Below, piece after piece: positions 1-9,637 of a stretch of DNA of 64,000 nt. A program made the position numbers and the translations under genes. Within the stretch, counting starts at the first letter, position 1, and the number at the start of each line of letters is the position of its first letter. Location of the stretch: assembly GCF_007164525.1 (NCBI RefSeq), contig NZ_AP019791.1:2343501-2407500 (forward strand), given 5' to 3'. The notes under the pieces were generated by a model. It worked only from the letters and a program-made list of their open reading frames with translations. It searched no databases and was not told where the DNA came from. The DNA comes from Rubrobacter xylanophilus. Its GTDB lineage: Bacteria; Actinomycetota; Rubrobacteria; Rubrobacterales; Rubrobacteraceae.

Positions 1-326
1 CCTTCTGGGAGAGCCTGGAGGAGCCCGAGCTTCCGGCTATCCCGGGCGGTCCGACGGTGCAGATCTTCGTCGTCGGCCAGGACCGGCCCGAGGCCGTGGA
101 GGAGGTGGGGGAGGCGTCTGAGCCGGGTGTCTCGGGCGTCTACGGTGTGGTGGTCGCCGTCCCGCACCGGCCGAGCCCGCTGGCAGGTTCCCTCCTGTAC
201 CAGGGGGTGGAGCGGCTCAAAGGCCGGGGGGTCAGGGCCGGCGTCATAGAGCCCGCCCTCCTGCACGCCCTCCCCTCCGAGTGCGAGGCCTACGCCCGCA
301 GGCTCCTCGGGCACGTCCGGCGCTAG
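1..326 (+). CDS. C-terminal part of an unidentified protein
   Basis: An open frame enters from the left edge and stops with TAG at 324-326. The visible tail is about 107 residues, rich in Glu, Pro and Gly, with a hydrophobic stretch (GVYGVVVAVP) and a basic C-terminus. I do not recognise the family and see no membrane segment or catalytic motif. The next gene begins about 30 bases downstream on the same strand, so the two may be co-transcribed. The start lies outside the window. Confidence 0.5.
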   Translation, partial: FWESLEEPELPAIPGGPTVQIFVVGQDRPEAVEEVGEASEPGVSGVYGVVVAVPHRPSPLAGSLLYQGVERLKGRGVRAGVIEPALLHALPSECEAYARRLLGHVRR

Positions 327-355
327 GGGGTGACGGGATAGGGGAGCCGGGAAAG

Positions 356-1042
356 TTGGTGGCCGCCGTCGCGGTGACGGCCGTCTTCGCCGCGCTGGCC
401 TACCGGCTCGGGATGGTAAGCGCGGGCGGGGCGGCGGGGGGTATGGTGATCGGGACGCTCGTCTACGCCGGTCTCGGGGCGCCGGGTTTCGCCGTTCTGG
501 CGCTCTTCGTGGTCGGGGGGTCGCTGCTCACCCGGCTCGGGTACGAGCGCAAGCGCCGCTCCGGAACGGCTGAGGCCCGCGGCGGGCGGCGCGGGGCGAA
601 GAACGCGCTCGCCAACGGGGGGGTCGCGGTCGCGTGCGCGCTGCTCGCCTCCGCCACCCCCTATGGGGAGGGGTTTGCGGCCGCTTTCGTGGCGGCGCTC
701 GGGGCCGCCTTCGCCGACACCGCGGAGTCCGAGATCGGGCAGCTGGCGGGCGGCTCCCCGCGCCTGATCACGACCATGCAGAAGGTCCGGCCCGGCACGG
801 ATGGGGCCGTCTCGCTTGCCGGGACGCTCGCCGGGGTCGCCGCTGCAGGAATCACCGCGGCCCTCGGGGCCGTGCTCGGGCTCGCTGGCGAGCTGGCACC
901 GGTGGCGGCCGCGGCCTTCCTCGGCACCGTCGTCGACAGCCTCATTGGGGCGCTCGCTCCCCGGATCGGGAACGAGCTCACCAACGTCTCTGGAACCCTC
1001 GCCGCTGCCGGGGCTGCGTTCGTCCTGATCGGCTGGTTCTGA
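356..1042 (+). CDS. DUF92 family integral membrane protein
   Basis: A polytopic membrane protein of about 228 residues with six or so hydrophobic segments. It has the DUF92 hallmarks: a Gly-rich N-terminal helix, the stretch GAAFADTAESEIGQL near the middle, PGTDGAVSLAGT after it, and a late NELTNVSGTLAA motif. Some members of this family are phytyl-phosphate kinases (VTE6-type) in plants; bacterial members are mostly uncharacterised, so no substrate is assigned. I chose TTG at 356 because GGGGAG lies about 10 bases upstream; GTG at 359 is equally possible, and longer starts would overlap the previous gene. Confidence 0.75.
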   Translation: MVAAVAVTAVFAALAYRLGMVSAGGAAGGMVIGTLVYAGLGAPGFAVLALFVVGGSLLTRLGYERKRRSGTAEARGGRRGAKNALANGGVAVACALLASATPYGEGFAAAFVAALGAAFADTAESEIGQLAGGSPRLITTMQKVRPGTDGAVSLAGTLAGVAAAGITAALGAVLGLAGELAPVAAAAFLGTVVDSLIGALAPRIGNELTNVSGTLAAAGAAFVLIGWF

Positions 1043-1202
1043 GAAGGGTGCCGGAGGTGATAAGATAAAAACAGGTAGTATGGGTGCTGCAGGGAAAAAG
1101 TCCGCTTTCTTACAGTCTCGACTATAGGTTCCTGCTGCCCCGCACTTCGGAGGGGTTTTCGGGCTCGCGATGAAGAACGACCGTGAAGCGGAGGAGTCCA
1201 TC

Positions 1203-3656
1203 TTGAGCGAGACGTTTACAAAGAGAGCTTCTCGCAGGGGATACGATCCCCGGGCCATAGAGGCGCGCTGGCAGCGGCGCTGGGCGGAGAGTGGTCTGTA
1301 CAGGACCGACGAGGATCCGGGCAAGCCCAAGCACTACGCGCTCACCATGCTGCCCTATCCGAGCGGGGATCTACACGTCGGGCACTGGTACGCGATGACG
1401 CCGTCGGACACCCGGGCCCGCTTCATGCGGATGCGCGGCTACCGAGTTTTCTTCCCCATAGGCTTCGACGCCTTCGGGCTCCCGGCGGAGAACGCGGCCA
1501 TAAAACGGGGTATCCACCCGCGAGACTGGACATACTCCAACATAGAGCGGATGCGGGGCCAGCTGAGGCAGATGGGCACCATGTTCGACTTCGACGCCGA
1601 GGTGGTGACCTGCGATCCAGAATACTACCGCTGGAACCAGTGGTTCTTCCTGAAGTTCTACGAGCGGGGGCTCGCCTACCGGGAGAAGGCCCCGGTGGAC
1701 TGGTGCCCGTCGTGCAACACCACGCTCGCCCGGGAGCAGGTGGTGGGTCCGGACAGGCGGTGCGAGCGCTGCGACACCCCGGTCGTAAAGCGAAACCTGG
1801 CCCAGTGGCTCTTCAAGATCACCGACTACGCCGAGGAGCTCCTGGACTTCTCCAAGATAGATTGGCCCGAGCGGGTCAAGACGCTGCAGAGGAACTGGAT
1901 CGGGCGCTCCGAGGGGGCGGAGGTAGAGTTCGAGATCGAAGGCTACGGGAAGGTCACGGTGTTCACCACCCGGCCGGACACGCTCTTTGGGGCCACGTTC
2001 TTCGTGGTTGCGCCCGAGCATCCGGCCGTGGAGAGGATCACCACCCCGGAGCGCCGGGACGAGGTGCGGGCGTACGTGGAGCGGGCCGCCCGGATGAGCG
2101 AGATAGACCGGACCGACGTTACCCGGGAGAAGACCGGGGTCTTCACCGGGGCCTACGCTACCAACCCGGCCAACGGGGAGAAGATACCGGTTTACGTGGC
2201 GGACTACGTGCTCATGGGCTACGGGACGGGCGCGATCATGGCCGTTCCCGCCCACGACGAGCGGGACTTCGAGTTCGCGAAGAAGTACGGCATCGAGATC
2301 CGGACCGTCATAGCCCCTCCCGACTGGGACGGCTCCCCTCTGGGGGAGGCCTACACCGGCGAGGGCCAGATGGTCAACTCCGGTCCCTTCGACGGCACCC
2401 CGAGCTCCGAGGGCATAGATAAGGTGACCCGGTGGCTCGAGGAGCGGGGGCTGGGGCGCCCCGCGGTCAACTACCGGCTGCGGGACTGGCTCATCTCACG
2501 CCAGCGCTACTGGGGGACCCCCATCCCCATCGTCTACTGCGAGCGGTGCGGGACGGTGCCGGTCCCGGAGGAGGATCTCCCCGTGCTGCTACCGGAGGAC
2601 GCGGAGTTCATGCCCACCGGTGAGTCGCCGCTCAAGTTCAACGACGAGTTCCGCAGGACGCAGTGCCCGCGGTGCGGGGGGGCCGCCGAGCGGGAGACGG
2701 ACACCATGGACACCTTCGTCGACTCCTCCTGGTACCAGTACCGCTACCTCTCGCCGCACTACGAGGAGGGACCGTTCGATCCGGAGCGGGGCAAGGAGTG
2801 GCTCCCCGTCGACCAGTACACCGGCGGCATCGAGCACGCGACGATGCACCTGCTCTACACCCGCTTCTTCACCAAGGTCATGCGGGACATCGGGCTCGTG
2901 GACTTCGATGAGCCGATGCTGCGGCTGTTCAACCAGGGGGTCATCCTCGGTCCCGACGGCAACCGGATGTCCAAGAGCCGGGGCAACGTGGTCAATCCCC
3001 AGGAGTACGTGGACCGCTACGGCTCCGACGTCCTGCGCTGCTATCTGATGTTCATCGGTCCCTGGGACGAGGGCGGACCGTGGGACCCCGGCGGGATAGA
3101 GGGCGTCGCCCGCTGGCTGCGCCGGGCCTTCAATCTGGTGGCGGGGGAGGAGGTCTCCGAGGCCGAGGCGGACCCCCGGGAGCTCTCCCGGCGCACTCAC
3201 CGGCTGGTGAAGCGGGTAACGGAGTATCTGGAGGGCTTCCGCTTCAACACGGCCATAGCCGCGCTCATGGAGCACACCAACTACCTGCTGGCCGTCAAGG
3301 GCGAGGCGGAGGAGGGAGAGTGGCGGGAGGCCATGAGGACCTTCCTGCTGGTGCTGGCCCCCTTCGCCCCGCACCACGCCGAGGAGATGTGGGAGATCCT
3401 TGGCGAGGGGTACTCCGTCCACGAGCAGGCCTGGCCGCGGTGGGACGAGGAGCTGGTTCGCGAGGAGACGGTCACCCTCGTCGTCCAGGTCAACGGCAAG
3501 CTGCGCGACCGGGTGGAGGCCCCGGCCGGGGTGGACGAGGGTCAGGCGCGGGAGCTTGCCCTCGCCAGCGAGCGGGTGCGCGCCCACATAGAGGGCAAGG
3601 AACTCCGCAAGACCGTGTACGTGCCGGGGCGCCTGATCAACCTGGTCGTGAGCTAG
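1203..3656 (+). CDS. leuS: leucyl-tRNA synthetase
   Basis: Class I aminoacyl-tRNA synthetase that charges tRNA-Leu in the cytoplasm; about 817 residues, normal for bacterial LeuRS. The HIGH-type signature is HVGH at about residues 58-61 and the KMSKS loop reads RMSKS at about 588-592. The CP1 editing domain is present with the [12 protein letters not shown] signature, and two CxxC pairs (CPSC/CERC and CERC/CPRC) may bind zinc. Start: TTG at 1203 has GGAGGAG six bases upstream. An in-frame ATG at 1170 would add 11 residues but has a poorer spaced ribosome site (GGAGGGG at 1149-1155). The 160-base leader lacks a T-box TGGNACCGCG sequence. Confidence 0.97.
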   Translation: MSETFTKRASRRGYDPRAIEARWQRRWAESGLYRTDEDPGKPKHYALTMLPYPSGDLHVGHWYAMTPSDTRARFMRMRGYRVFFPIGFDAFGLPAENAAIKRGIHPRDWTYSNIERMRGQLRQMGTMFDFDAEVVTCDPEYYRWNQWFFLKFYERGLAYREKAPVDWCPSCNTTLAREQVVGPDRRCERCDTPVVKRNLAQWLFKITDYAEELLDFSKIDWPERVKTLQRNWIGRSEGAEVEFEIEGYGKVTVFTTRPDTLFGATFFVVAPEHPAVERITTPERRDEVRAYVERAARMSEIDRTDVTREKTGVFTGAYATNPANGEKIPVYVADYVLMGYGTGAIMAVPAHDERDFEFAKKYGIEIRTVIAPPDWDGSPLGEAYTGEGQMVNSGPFDGTPSSEGIDKVTRWLEERGLGRPAVNYRLRDWLISRQRYWGTPIPIVYCERCGTVPVPEEDLPVLLPEDAEFMPTGESPLKFNDEFRRTQCPRCGGAAERETDTMDTFVDSSWYQYRYLSPHYEEGPFDPERGKEWLPVDQYTGGIEHATMHLLYTRFFTKVMRDIGLVDFDEPMLRLFNQGVILGPDGNRMSKSRGNVVNPQEYVDRYGSDVLRCYLMFIGPWDEGGPWDPGGIEGVARWLRRAFNLVAGEEVSEAEADPRELSRRTHRLVKRVTEYLEGFRFNTAIAALMEHTNYLLAVKGEAEEGEWREAMRTFLLVLAPFAPHHAEEMWEILGEGYSVHEQAWPRWDEELVREETVTLVVQVNGKLRDRVEAPAGVDEGQARELALASERVRAHIEGKELRKTVYVPGRLINLVVS

Positions 3657-3660
3657 CGGC

Positions 3661-4623
3661 CTAGATGTCCTTCAGCACCGCGGCGAGCTCTCGCTCGTAG
3701 AACCGGCAGAACTCCTCCTGGGCGTCGCCGATCTGCACGAGCGCCACGTAGGTGAACCCTGCCTCGGCGTACTGCCGGACGCCCTCGGCTATCTTCTCCG
3801 GGTCCGGACCGCAGGGGATCTGCTGCGCCACGTCCTCTTCCCGGACGAAGCGGGTGCAGGCGTCGAAGTTGACCGGGTTGGGCAGCTCGGCCATCACCTT
3901 CCAGCCGCCGGCCATCCAGCGGAACTGCTCGCGGGCCAGGGCGCGGCACTCCGCCTCGTCCGGGCCCCAGCAGACCGGCAGCTGGCCCACGGCGGGCTTG
4001 CCCGCGCCGCCGGCCTCGCGGAACATCCGCACGAGCTCCGCCTCCGGCTCCACGGCTATGAGCATGTCGCCCTTGGCGCCGGCCAGCTCGCAGGAGGGTC
4101 TCCCGCTCGCGGCTATCCCTATCTTCGGTGGCTCCTCCGGCAGATCGAAGAGCCGGGCGTCCTCTGCGTCATGGTACGCGCCGCGGTAGGTCACGTAGCC
4201 GCCCTCGAAGAGGCGGCGGATGATCTCGACCGCCTCGGAGAGCATCTCGTGGCGTACGTCCACCGACGGCCAGCCGCTCCCGATGATGTGTTCGTTGAGG
4301 TTCTCCCCGGCGCCGAGACCCAGCGTGAAACGCCCGCCGGAGAGGAGGGAGACCGTGGCCGCCTTCTGGGCGACGACGGCCGGATGATAGCGGAAGGTGG
4401 GGCAGGTCACGTAGGTCATGAGGGGGATGCTCTGCGTCGCCTGGGCGACGGCCCCGAGGATCGACCAGGCGTAGCCCGAGTGCCCCTGCTCCTCGAGCCA
4501 GGGATGGAAGTGGTCCGAGATGACCGCGAAGGCGAAGCCCGCGTTCTCCGCCGCCACCGCGTCCCCTACCAGCTCTCGGGGTCCCCGCTGCTCGCACATC
4601 AGCGTGTAGCCTACCTCGACCAA
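3661..4623 (-). CDS. LLM-class F420-dependent oxidoreductase (TIGR03557-like)
   Basis: About 320 residues with the TIM-barrel fold of luciferase-like flavin/F420 enzymes. Visible family signatures are the N-terminal VGYTLMCEQRGP, the SDHFHPW motif that contacts the deazaflavin in F420 enzymes, and GRFTLGLGAGENLNEHI. It most resembles the F420-dependent glucose-6-phosphate dehydrogenase-like group; the substrate cannot be read from sequence. It starts at TTG (4621-4623) with GGGAGG upstream. It ends head to head with leuS, four bases from its stop, so the two genes converge without a visible terminator between them. Confidence 0.85.
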   Translation of the reverse strand: MVEVGYTLMCEQRGPRELVGDAVAAENAGFAFAVISDHFHPWLEEQGHSGYAWSILGAVAQATQSIPLMTYVTCPTFRYHPAVVAQKAATVSLLSGGRFTLGLGAGENLNEHIIGSGWPSVDVRHEMLSEAVEIIRRLFEGGYVTYRGAYHDAEDARLFDLPEEPPKIGIAASGRPSCELAGAKGDMLIAVEPEAELVRMFREAGGAGKPAVGQLPVCWGPDEAECRALAREQFRWMAGGWKVMAELPNPVNFDACTRFVREEDVAQQIPCGPDPEKIAEGVRQYAEAGFTYVALVQIGDAQEEFCRFYERELAAVLKDI

Positions 4624-4704
4624 GGCGCCTCGACCTCCCGTCGTTGCTTTCTCTTTGGAGATACGGGAGGGATACGTACCCCGGAGGGGCGGCGGTCAAA
4701 AGTG

Positions 4705-5415
4705 CTAGTCGCCGAAGTCCAGGTCCACGCCTCCTCCGCCCGAGGAACCGTGGGAGTGGGGTGGGACGACGGGCCCCTCAGAGGGCTGCACTAGCACCCA
4801 CCCCGGGCCCTCGAAGGCGATCTGGAAGGTCTCCCCGCTGCCGCGGCCGAGAAAGGTCTTGAAGGAGACGTCGCTCTTTATCCGGGTGCGCACCCCGCCG
4901 CTCCAGGCCACCACAGAGTCCGGGTCCGCGAAGGTGGGGGTGTTGGTGTCGAGCAGCACCGGTTCTCCATCTGAGGTGACGGCCACCTGACCCCGGCCCT
5001 CCAGCACTACGTTGAACAGGCCTCCGGCGAGCCTCCCTGCGCCCTCCACGCGCCGGATGTCCCAGTCGATGCCCGGCTCGAAGGCCAGCACGTTGTCGCC
5101 GTTGACGGTCATCTGCCCGCCGTCGAGGTCTATGATCATGATCTTCCGCTTGTCGCGGGCGAGGAAGAGGTCGCCCGTTCCGCGGCAGGACATGAGCCGG
5201 ACGCCCTCCCCGGTGAGCGCCCGCTTGAAGAGCCTGCCCAGTCCGCCGCCCTTGTGTTCGAAGCGGATGTCGCCCTGGTAGGCGACCATGGAGCCCAGGA
5301 GCGCCTGCACCTCGTCGCCCTCGAGTCGGACCTTGAGCATGGAGGAGTTCTGCAGGGTGAACCTCCCCGTGGAGGCCACCTCGGCGAACTGCTCCAGGTT
5401 GGTGCCGTTGCCCAC
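4705..5415 (-). CDS. AIM24/DUF124 family protein
   Basis: About 236 residues matching the AIM24 (formerly DUF124) beta-helix family: FTLQNSSMLKVRL near the start, GDLFLARDKRKIMIIDLDGG, then LEGRGQVAVTSDGEPVLL and a C-terminal SFKTFLGRGSGETFQIAFEGPGWVLVQPS. The C-terminus is a flexible His/Ser/Gly-rich tail. AIM24 proteins are linked to mitochondrial membrane organisation in yeast; bacterial roles are unknown. GTG start at 5415 is preceded by GAGGAGGT. It lies between the LLM oxidoreductase and the CsaA-like gene on the same strand, with 60-80 base gaps, so an operon is possible. Confidence 0.85.
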   Translation of the reverse strand: MGNGTNLEQFAEVASTGRFTLQNSSMLKVRLEGDEVQALLGSMVAYQGDIRFEHKGGGLGRLFKRALTGEGVRLMSCRGTGDLFLARDKRKIMIIDLDGGQMTVNGDNVLAFEPGIDWDIRRVEGAGRLAGGLFNVVLEGRGQVAVTSDGEPVLLDTNTPTFADPDSVVAWSGGVRTRIKSDVSFKTFLGRGSGETFQIAFEGPGWVLVQPSEGPVVPPHSHGSSGGGGVDLDFGD

Positions 5416-5478
5416 CTCACACCTCCTCGCGCAGCCTGCAGGGAGATACTACCGGCGGGAGGGCCCGCCGCGCCACCC

Positions 5479-5817
5479 TCAGAACAGCCGGACCCCGGGC
5501 TCCACCTCGCGGTCCGGGCCGACGAGCACCACCTCTCCGGCTTCGTCCGGTACACCCAGCACGAGCACCTCACTCTCGAAGCCCGCTATCCGTTTGGGGG
5601 GGAAATTCACCACGGCGAGCACCTGCCTTCCGACGAGCTCCTCCGGCTTGTAGTGGGCCGTGATCTGGGCGCTGGACCGCTTCTTGCCCACCTCCGGTCC
5701 GAAATCCACCAGGAGCTTCATGGAGGGCTTGCGCGCCTCCGGGAACGGCTCGGCGGCGACGACCCGCCCCACCCGCATGTCCACCTTCTCGAAGTCCTCC
5801 CAGCTTATCCGGCTCAA
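5479..5817 (-). CDS. CsaA-like / EMAP-type tRNA-binding domain protein
   Basis: A stand-alone OB-fold tRNA-binding domain of 112 residues. It shows the family pattern [13 protein letters not shown] at the N-terminus, [19 protein letters not shown] in the middle and [20 protein letters not shown] toward the end. The same fold forms the C-terminus of many MetRS enzymes and the small export chaperone CsaA; the length and lack of other domains fit CsaA or a YtpR-like protein. The gene is between the GntR regulator (25-base gap) and the AIM24 gene. Its role here is unproven. Confidence 0.85.
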   Translation of the reverse strand: MSRISWEDFEKVDMRVGRVVAAEPFPEARKPSMKLLVDFGPEVGKKRSSAQITAHYKPEELVGRQVLAVVNFPPKRIAGFESEVLVLGVPDEAGEVVLVGPDREVEPGVRLF

Positions 5818-5842
5818 AGATCCTCCTCGCTCCCCGCTTCCG

Positions 5843-6634
5843 TCAAGAGATCCTGCGCACCTCGTAGAGTTCCCTGACCACGTGCAGATCCAGGTGTCCC
5901 GGCAGGAAGATGTTGCGCGACCACTGCGCGGGACGGCCGTTCTCGAGATACATGGTCTCGATGAGGGAGAGCGCCGCCGAAACGGAACCCAGTTCGAGCG
6001 CCCTCCCTACCGGATCGTCCGGAGATATGAGCTCGGCGTCTATGAGGAGCTTGCTGTGGGTGATGGGCACACCCCGCGAGACGAGCAGATCCAGCAGCAT
6101 GGCGTTCGGGTCGAACCCCTCCAATGCCTCCCCGGCCGCCATGATCTCCTCGGGCACCACGTCGACCATCCAAGCCGCCAGCTCGCCGTCCACCAGGAGA
6201 ACCCGCTCCACCCGCGCCAGCGGTGTTCCCTCGGGAACCTCCAGAGCAGATGCCTCCTCAGCACTCGCCGCAACACGCTCGATCTTGAGCCCCCGGCTCC
6301 CGAGCTCCAGACCCAGCCGCTCGGCGTGCACCGTGTAGGACTCAAGCCGCTCCAGACCGTTGCGCAGCCGCACGCCCTCGGGCGGGCGTGCCAGGAACGT
6401 GCCGCTCCCCTGCCGCCGCTCCAGCAGCCCCCGCTCCACGAGCCGCGAAAGACCAGCCCGCACCGTGGCCCGGGAGACCCCGAGGCTCTCCACCAGCTCC
6501 GCCTCCGGCGGGATCCTGTCGCCCACCCGGTACCGCTTCCGGACCAGTAGGTCCTCTATCCGGCGCTCCACCTCCACATAGAGCAAATTCTTGCTGAGCG
6601 GAGCCAGACCACGCCTCCCTGCCGCCACAAGCAC
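5843..6634 (-). CDS. GntR family regulator with UTRA ligand domain (HutC type)
   Basis: About 263 residues. A winged helix-turn-helix occupies residues 20-85, with the GntR signature around [21 protein letters not shown] followed by the wing GSGTFLA. The rest (about 95-260) is a UTRA small-molecule sensing domain ending in [17 protein letters not shown]. It is divergent from the permease-glnA operon, and a perfect palindrome lies in that operon's promoter (separate entry), so it probably represses that operon and responds to its amine substrate or a glutamylated intermediate. GTG start at 6634; GTG at 6628 is also possible. Confidence 0.9.
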   Translation of the reverse strand: MLVAAGRRGLAPLSKNLLYVEVERRIEDLLVRKRYRVGDRIPPEAELVESLGVSRATVRAGLSRLVERGLLERRQGSGTFLARPPEGVRLRNGLERLESYTVHAERLGLELGSRGLKIERVAASAEEASALEVPEGTPLARVERVLLVDGELAAWMVDVVPEEIMAAGEALEGFDPNAMLLDLLVSRGVPITHSKLLIDAELISPDDPVGRALELGSVSAALSLIETMYLENGRPAQWSRNIFLPGHLDLHVVRELYEVRRIS

Positions 6635-6691
6635 CTCCGATCTCCCTCAAAAAAGATTCTATCAGCGACGGTTCAAGACCTATTTATCATC

Positions 6692-6720
6692 TTGACGTAC
6701 AAATTTGTATCTGATATCGT
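6692..6720 (+). promoter_or_regulatory. promoter with palindromic operator for the permease-glnA operon
   Basis: A sigma-70-like -35 (TTGACG, 6692-6697) and -10 (TATCGT, 6715-6720) are separated by 17 bases. The spacer opens with the perfect 12-bp palindrome TACAAATTTGTA (6698-6709), directly abutting the -35. This AT-rich site stands out in GC-rich DNA and is where a repressor would block RNA polymerase. The divergent GntR/UTRA gene is the natural candidate; its own start is about 60 bases away, so the site may serve both genes. Confidence 0.65.
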
Positions 6721-6808
6721 GCCGGCCGTGTTGGCTCGTTCCGCCCTGCGGTGTCTTAGGGGTGAGCCTGCGGGGTGGAGGGGGTTAGAGAGAGGAGGGT
6801 TATCTGGG

Positions 6809-8251
6809 ATGAGCAGGGGTGAGAGGCGGGGCAGCCAGGGAGTCGAGTACGAGCACGTCGGGGCCGATTATCTGGAGCGGCGGCAGCTCCGGAAGGGGGC
6901 GGCCGGGTGGGTTCTTCTGGCCGGGCTTGGTGTGGCGTATGTGATCTCCGGGGACTTCGCCGGCTGGAACTTCGGGCTCGCGCAGGGTGGCTGGGGTGGT
7001 CTTTTGATCGCCACGCTGCTCATGGCCACGATGTACACCACCATGGTGCTTGCGCTGGCCGAGCTCTCTTCCGCCATACCGGTTGCCGGTGCCGGGTACG
7101 GGTTTGCCCGGCGGGCGATGGGCCCGTGGGGCGGGTTTCTCACCGGCACCGCCATCCTCATCGAGTATGCGATCGCTCCGGCGGCCATAGCGACCTTCAT
7201 CGGGGCTTACGTGGAGTCGCTCGTCGGCTTCGGGGGGCCGCTGGTGTATCTGTTCTTCTATGCGGTGTTCGTCGGGATACATCTGTACGGGGTCGGTGAG
7301 GCGCTCAAGCTAATGTTCGCCATCACCGCCGTGGCCGCTCTGGCGCTGGCGGTGTTCGTGATCGGCATGATCCCGAAGTTCGACGTGGCCAACCTCTTCG
7401 ACATAGCCCCCACCGCCGCGGCGGGCGCCAGCGAGTTTCTGCCCTTCGGGTATCTGGGGATCTGGGCTGCGCTGCCCTACGCGATCTGGTTCTTCCTCGC
7501 CATCGAGGGGGTTCCGCTGGCGGCCGAGGAGACCCGCGATCCCGCCACCGACATGCCGAAGGGTCTGATCGGCGGGATGCTGGTTCTGCTGGTCTTCGCC
7601 GCGCTCATACTCCTGTTCGGGCCGGGCGGGGCTGGGTCCGCGGCCATCCAGGACTCCGGGAACCCGCTCGTGGAGGCCGTGCAGGCCGCCTACGGCGGGA
7701 GCAACCTGCTCGGCAACTTTATCAACGTGGTGGGGCTCGCCGGGCTCATCGCCAGCTTCTTCTCCATAATCTTCGCCTACTCGCGGCAGATCTTCGCCCT
7801 CTCCCGGGCGGGATATCTGCCGCGGTGGCTGTCGGTCACCAACCGGCGGCGAGCCCCGTGGGTCGCGCTCGTCGTCCCCGGGATCATAGGTTTCCTGCTC
7901 TCGCTCAGCGGGCAGGGGGATCTCCTCATACTCATCGCCGTCTTCGGGGCCACCATCTCCTACGTGCTCATGATGCTCTCCCACATCATCCTCCGCTACA
8001 AGGAGCCCGGCATGGAGAGGCCGTACAGGACGCCTGGTGGGGTCCTCACCTCCGGGGTTGCACTCGTGCTGGCCGCGGCGGCCGTGGTCGCCGGGTTCCT
8101 GGTGGACCCGCGGGTGCTCGTCGGCACCGCCATAATCTACGCCATCCTGATAGCCTACTTCGCCTTCTATAGCAGGCATCACCTCGTCGCCGAGGCCCCG
8201 GAGGAGGAGTTCGAGGCCGTGGAGAAGGCGGAGGCCGAGCTGTCCGGGTAG
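6809..8251 (+). CDS. APC-superfamily amine/amino acid permease, ethanolamine permease-like
   Basis: About 480 residues with 12 predicted membrane helices. The N-terminal part (KGAAGWVLLAGLGVAYVISG, the GWNFGLAQGGWGGL stretch, then GFLTGTAILIEYAIAPAAIA) closely recalls the ethanolamine permease (Eat) group of the APC superfamily; this is from memory of the family, not a search. ATG at 6809 is chosen because AGGAGGG lies about 10 bases upstream. An upstream in-frame start at 6692 would lie inside the promoter. It is the first gene of the operon under the palindromic promoter and is followed 15 bases later by the glnA-like gene. Confidence 0.88.
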   Translation: MSRGERRGSQGVEYEHVGADYLERRQLRKGAAGWVLLAGLGVAYVISGDFAGWNFGLAQGGWGGLLIATLLMATMYTTMVLALAELSSAIPVAGAGYGFARRAMGPWGGFLTGTAILIEYAIAPAAIATFIGAYVESLVGFGGPLVYLFFYAVFVGIHLYGVGEALKLMFAITAVAALALAVFVIGMIPKFDVANLFDIAPTAAAGASEFLPFGYLGIWAALPYAIWFFLAIEGVPLAAEETRDPATDMPKGLIGGMLVLLVFAALILLFGPGGAGSAAIQDSGNPLVEAVQAAYGGSNLLGNFINVVGLAGLIASFFSIIFAYSRQIFALSRAGYLPRWLSVTNRRRAPWVALVVPGIIGFLLSLSGQGDLLILIAVFGATISYVLMMLSHIILRYKEPGMERPYRTPGGVLTSGVALVLAAAAVVAGFLVDPRVLVGTAIIYAILIAYFAFYSRHHLVAEAPEEEFEAVEKAEAELSG

Positions 8252-8266
8252 AGTCCAGGGGGAACC

Positions 8267-9637
8267 ATGGAGAGGACCAGACATAGAAGGGGAATGCTGG
8301 AGCTGGAGGCCCTGCGCGGCGCGGTCCGGGAGGGGAGCATAGACACCGTGCTTCTGGCCATGACCGACATGCAGGGAAGACTGCAGGGCAAGCGGCTCAC
8401 CGCCGAGCACTTTCTCGACGAGGTGGTCGAACACGCCGCCGAAGGGTGCAACTACCTGCTCGCGGTGGACGTGGAGATGAACACCGTGGACGGCTACGCG
8501 ATGAGCTCCTGGGAGCGGGGCTACGGGGACTTCGTCTTCAAGCCCGACCTCTCCACCCTGAGGCGCGTGCCCTGGCTGGAGGGGACGGCGCTGGTGATCT
8601 GCGACCTCGCCTGGGAGGACGGCTCACCGGTGGCGGCCTCCCCGCGGCAGATCCTGCGCCGCCAGCTCGAAAGGCTCGCTGGCCTCGGGCTCAGGGCGTA
8701 TGTCGGCACGGAGCTCGAGTTCATGGTCTTCCGCGACACCTACGAGGACGCCTGGCGCAAGGGGTACAGGGATCTCGAGCCAGCCAACCTGTACAACGTC
8801 GACTACTCCCTGCTCGGGACCGCCAGGGTGGAGCCGCTGCTGCGGCGCATCCGCAACTGCATGGCCGGTGCGGGCCTGCGGGTGGAGAACGCCAAGGGCG
8901 AGTGCAACCTCGGCCAGCACGAGATCAACTTCAGGTACGATGAGGCCCTCGCCACCGCCGACGGCCACTCCATCTACAAGAACGGGGCGAAGGAGATCGC
9001 CGCCCAGGAGGGCTGCTCGATCACCTTCATGCCCAAGTTCAACGAGCGGGAGGGGAACTCCTGCCACATCCACCTGAGCCTCCGGGGCGAGGACGGCGCC
9101 CCGGTCTTCGCCGACGGGCACGCCTTCTCCAAGACCTTCGAGCATTTTCTGGCCGGGCAGCTCGCCTGTATCCGGGAGCTCATGCTCTTTCTCGCACCCA
9201 ACGTAAACTCCTACAAGCGCTACGCGCCCGGCTCCTTCGCCCCGACGGCCATCGCCTGGGGCAAGGACAACAGGACCTGTGCCTTCCGCGTGGTGGGGCA
9301 CGGTCCCTCCCTCCGGGTTGAGTGCCGGATCCCCGGGGGAGACGTGAACCCGTACCTCGGGATAAGCGCGATGATCGCCGCCGGGCTCTACGGCATCGAG
9401 AACGAGCTGCCGCTGGAGGAGGAGTTCGTCGGCAACGCCTACGGCGCACAGGACAAACCGCACGTCCCGCGCAACCTCTACGAAGCCTGCGAGCTGTTCG
9501 CAAAAAGCGGGGTCGCCCGCCGGGCGTTCGGCGAGGAGGTCGTCGAGCACTACCTCAACATGGCCCGCGTGGAGATAGAGTCCTTCGAGGCCGCCGTCAC
9601 CGACTGGGAACGCTACCGGAACTTCGAGCGGCTGTGA
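8267..9637 (+). CDS. glutamine synthetase-like gamma-glutamyl-amine ligase (GlnA3/GlnA4/PuuA type)
   Basis: About 456 residues with the glutamine synthetase fold: beta-grasp N-terminal domain and catalytic domain containing GTELEFMVF, GQHEINFRYDEAL (metal and glutamate ligands), KFNEREGNSCHIHLSL (ATP site), NSYKRYAPGSFAPTAIAWGKDNR and the late VECRIPGGDVNPYL. Such non-canonical GlnA enzymes join glutamate to an amine using ATP. In Streptomyces, GlnA3 acts on polyamines and GlnA4 on ethanolamine. The neighbouring permease and the presence of an SDR favour ethanolamine, which is inference. ATG start follows GGGGGAACC; the stop overlaps the next gene's start. Confidence 0.88.
   Translation: MERTRHRRGMLELEALRGAVREGSIDTVLLAMTDMQGRLQGKRLTAEHFLDEVVEHAAEGCNYLLAVDVEMNTVDGYAMSSWERGYGDFVFKPDLSTLRRVPWLEGTALVICDLAWEDGSPVAASPRQILRRQLERLAGLGLRAYVGTELEFMVFRDTYEDAWRKGYRDLEPANLYNVDYSLLGTARVEPLLRRIRNCMAGAGLRVENAKGECNLGQHEINFRYDEALATADGHSIYKNGAKEIAAQEGCSITFMPKFNEREGNSCHIHLSLRGEDGAPVFADGHAFSKTFEHFLAGQLACIRELMLFLAPNVNSYKRYAPGSFAPTAIAWGKDNRTCAFRVVGHGPSLRVECRIPGGDVNPYLGISAMIAAGLYGIENELPLEEEFVGNAYGAQDKPHVPRNLYEACELFAKSGVARRAFGEEVVEHYLNMARVEIESFEAAVTDWERYRNFERL

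Noticed and set aside
1043-1202. T-box leader for leuS
   Set aside because: The leader is short and has no TGGNACCGCG-type T-box sequence or paired terminator.
323-1330. Minus-strand frame overlapping the DUF92 gene and leuS start
   Set aside because: The composition is Arg/Pro/Gly-rich without domains, and both plus-strand genes are clear.
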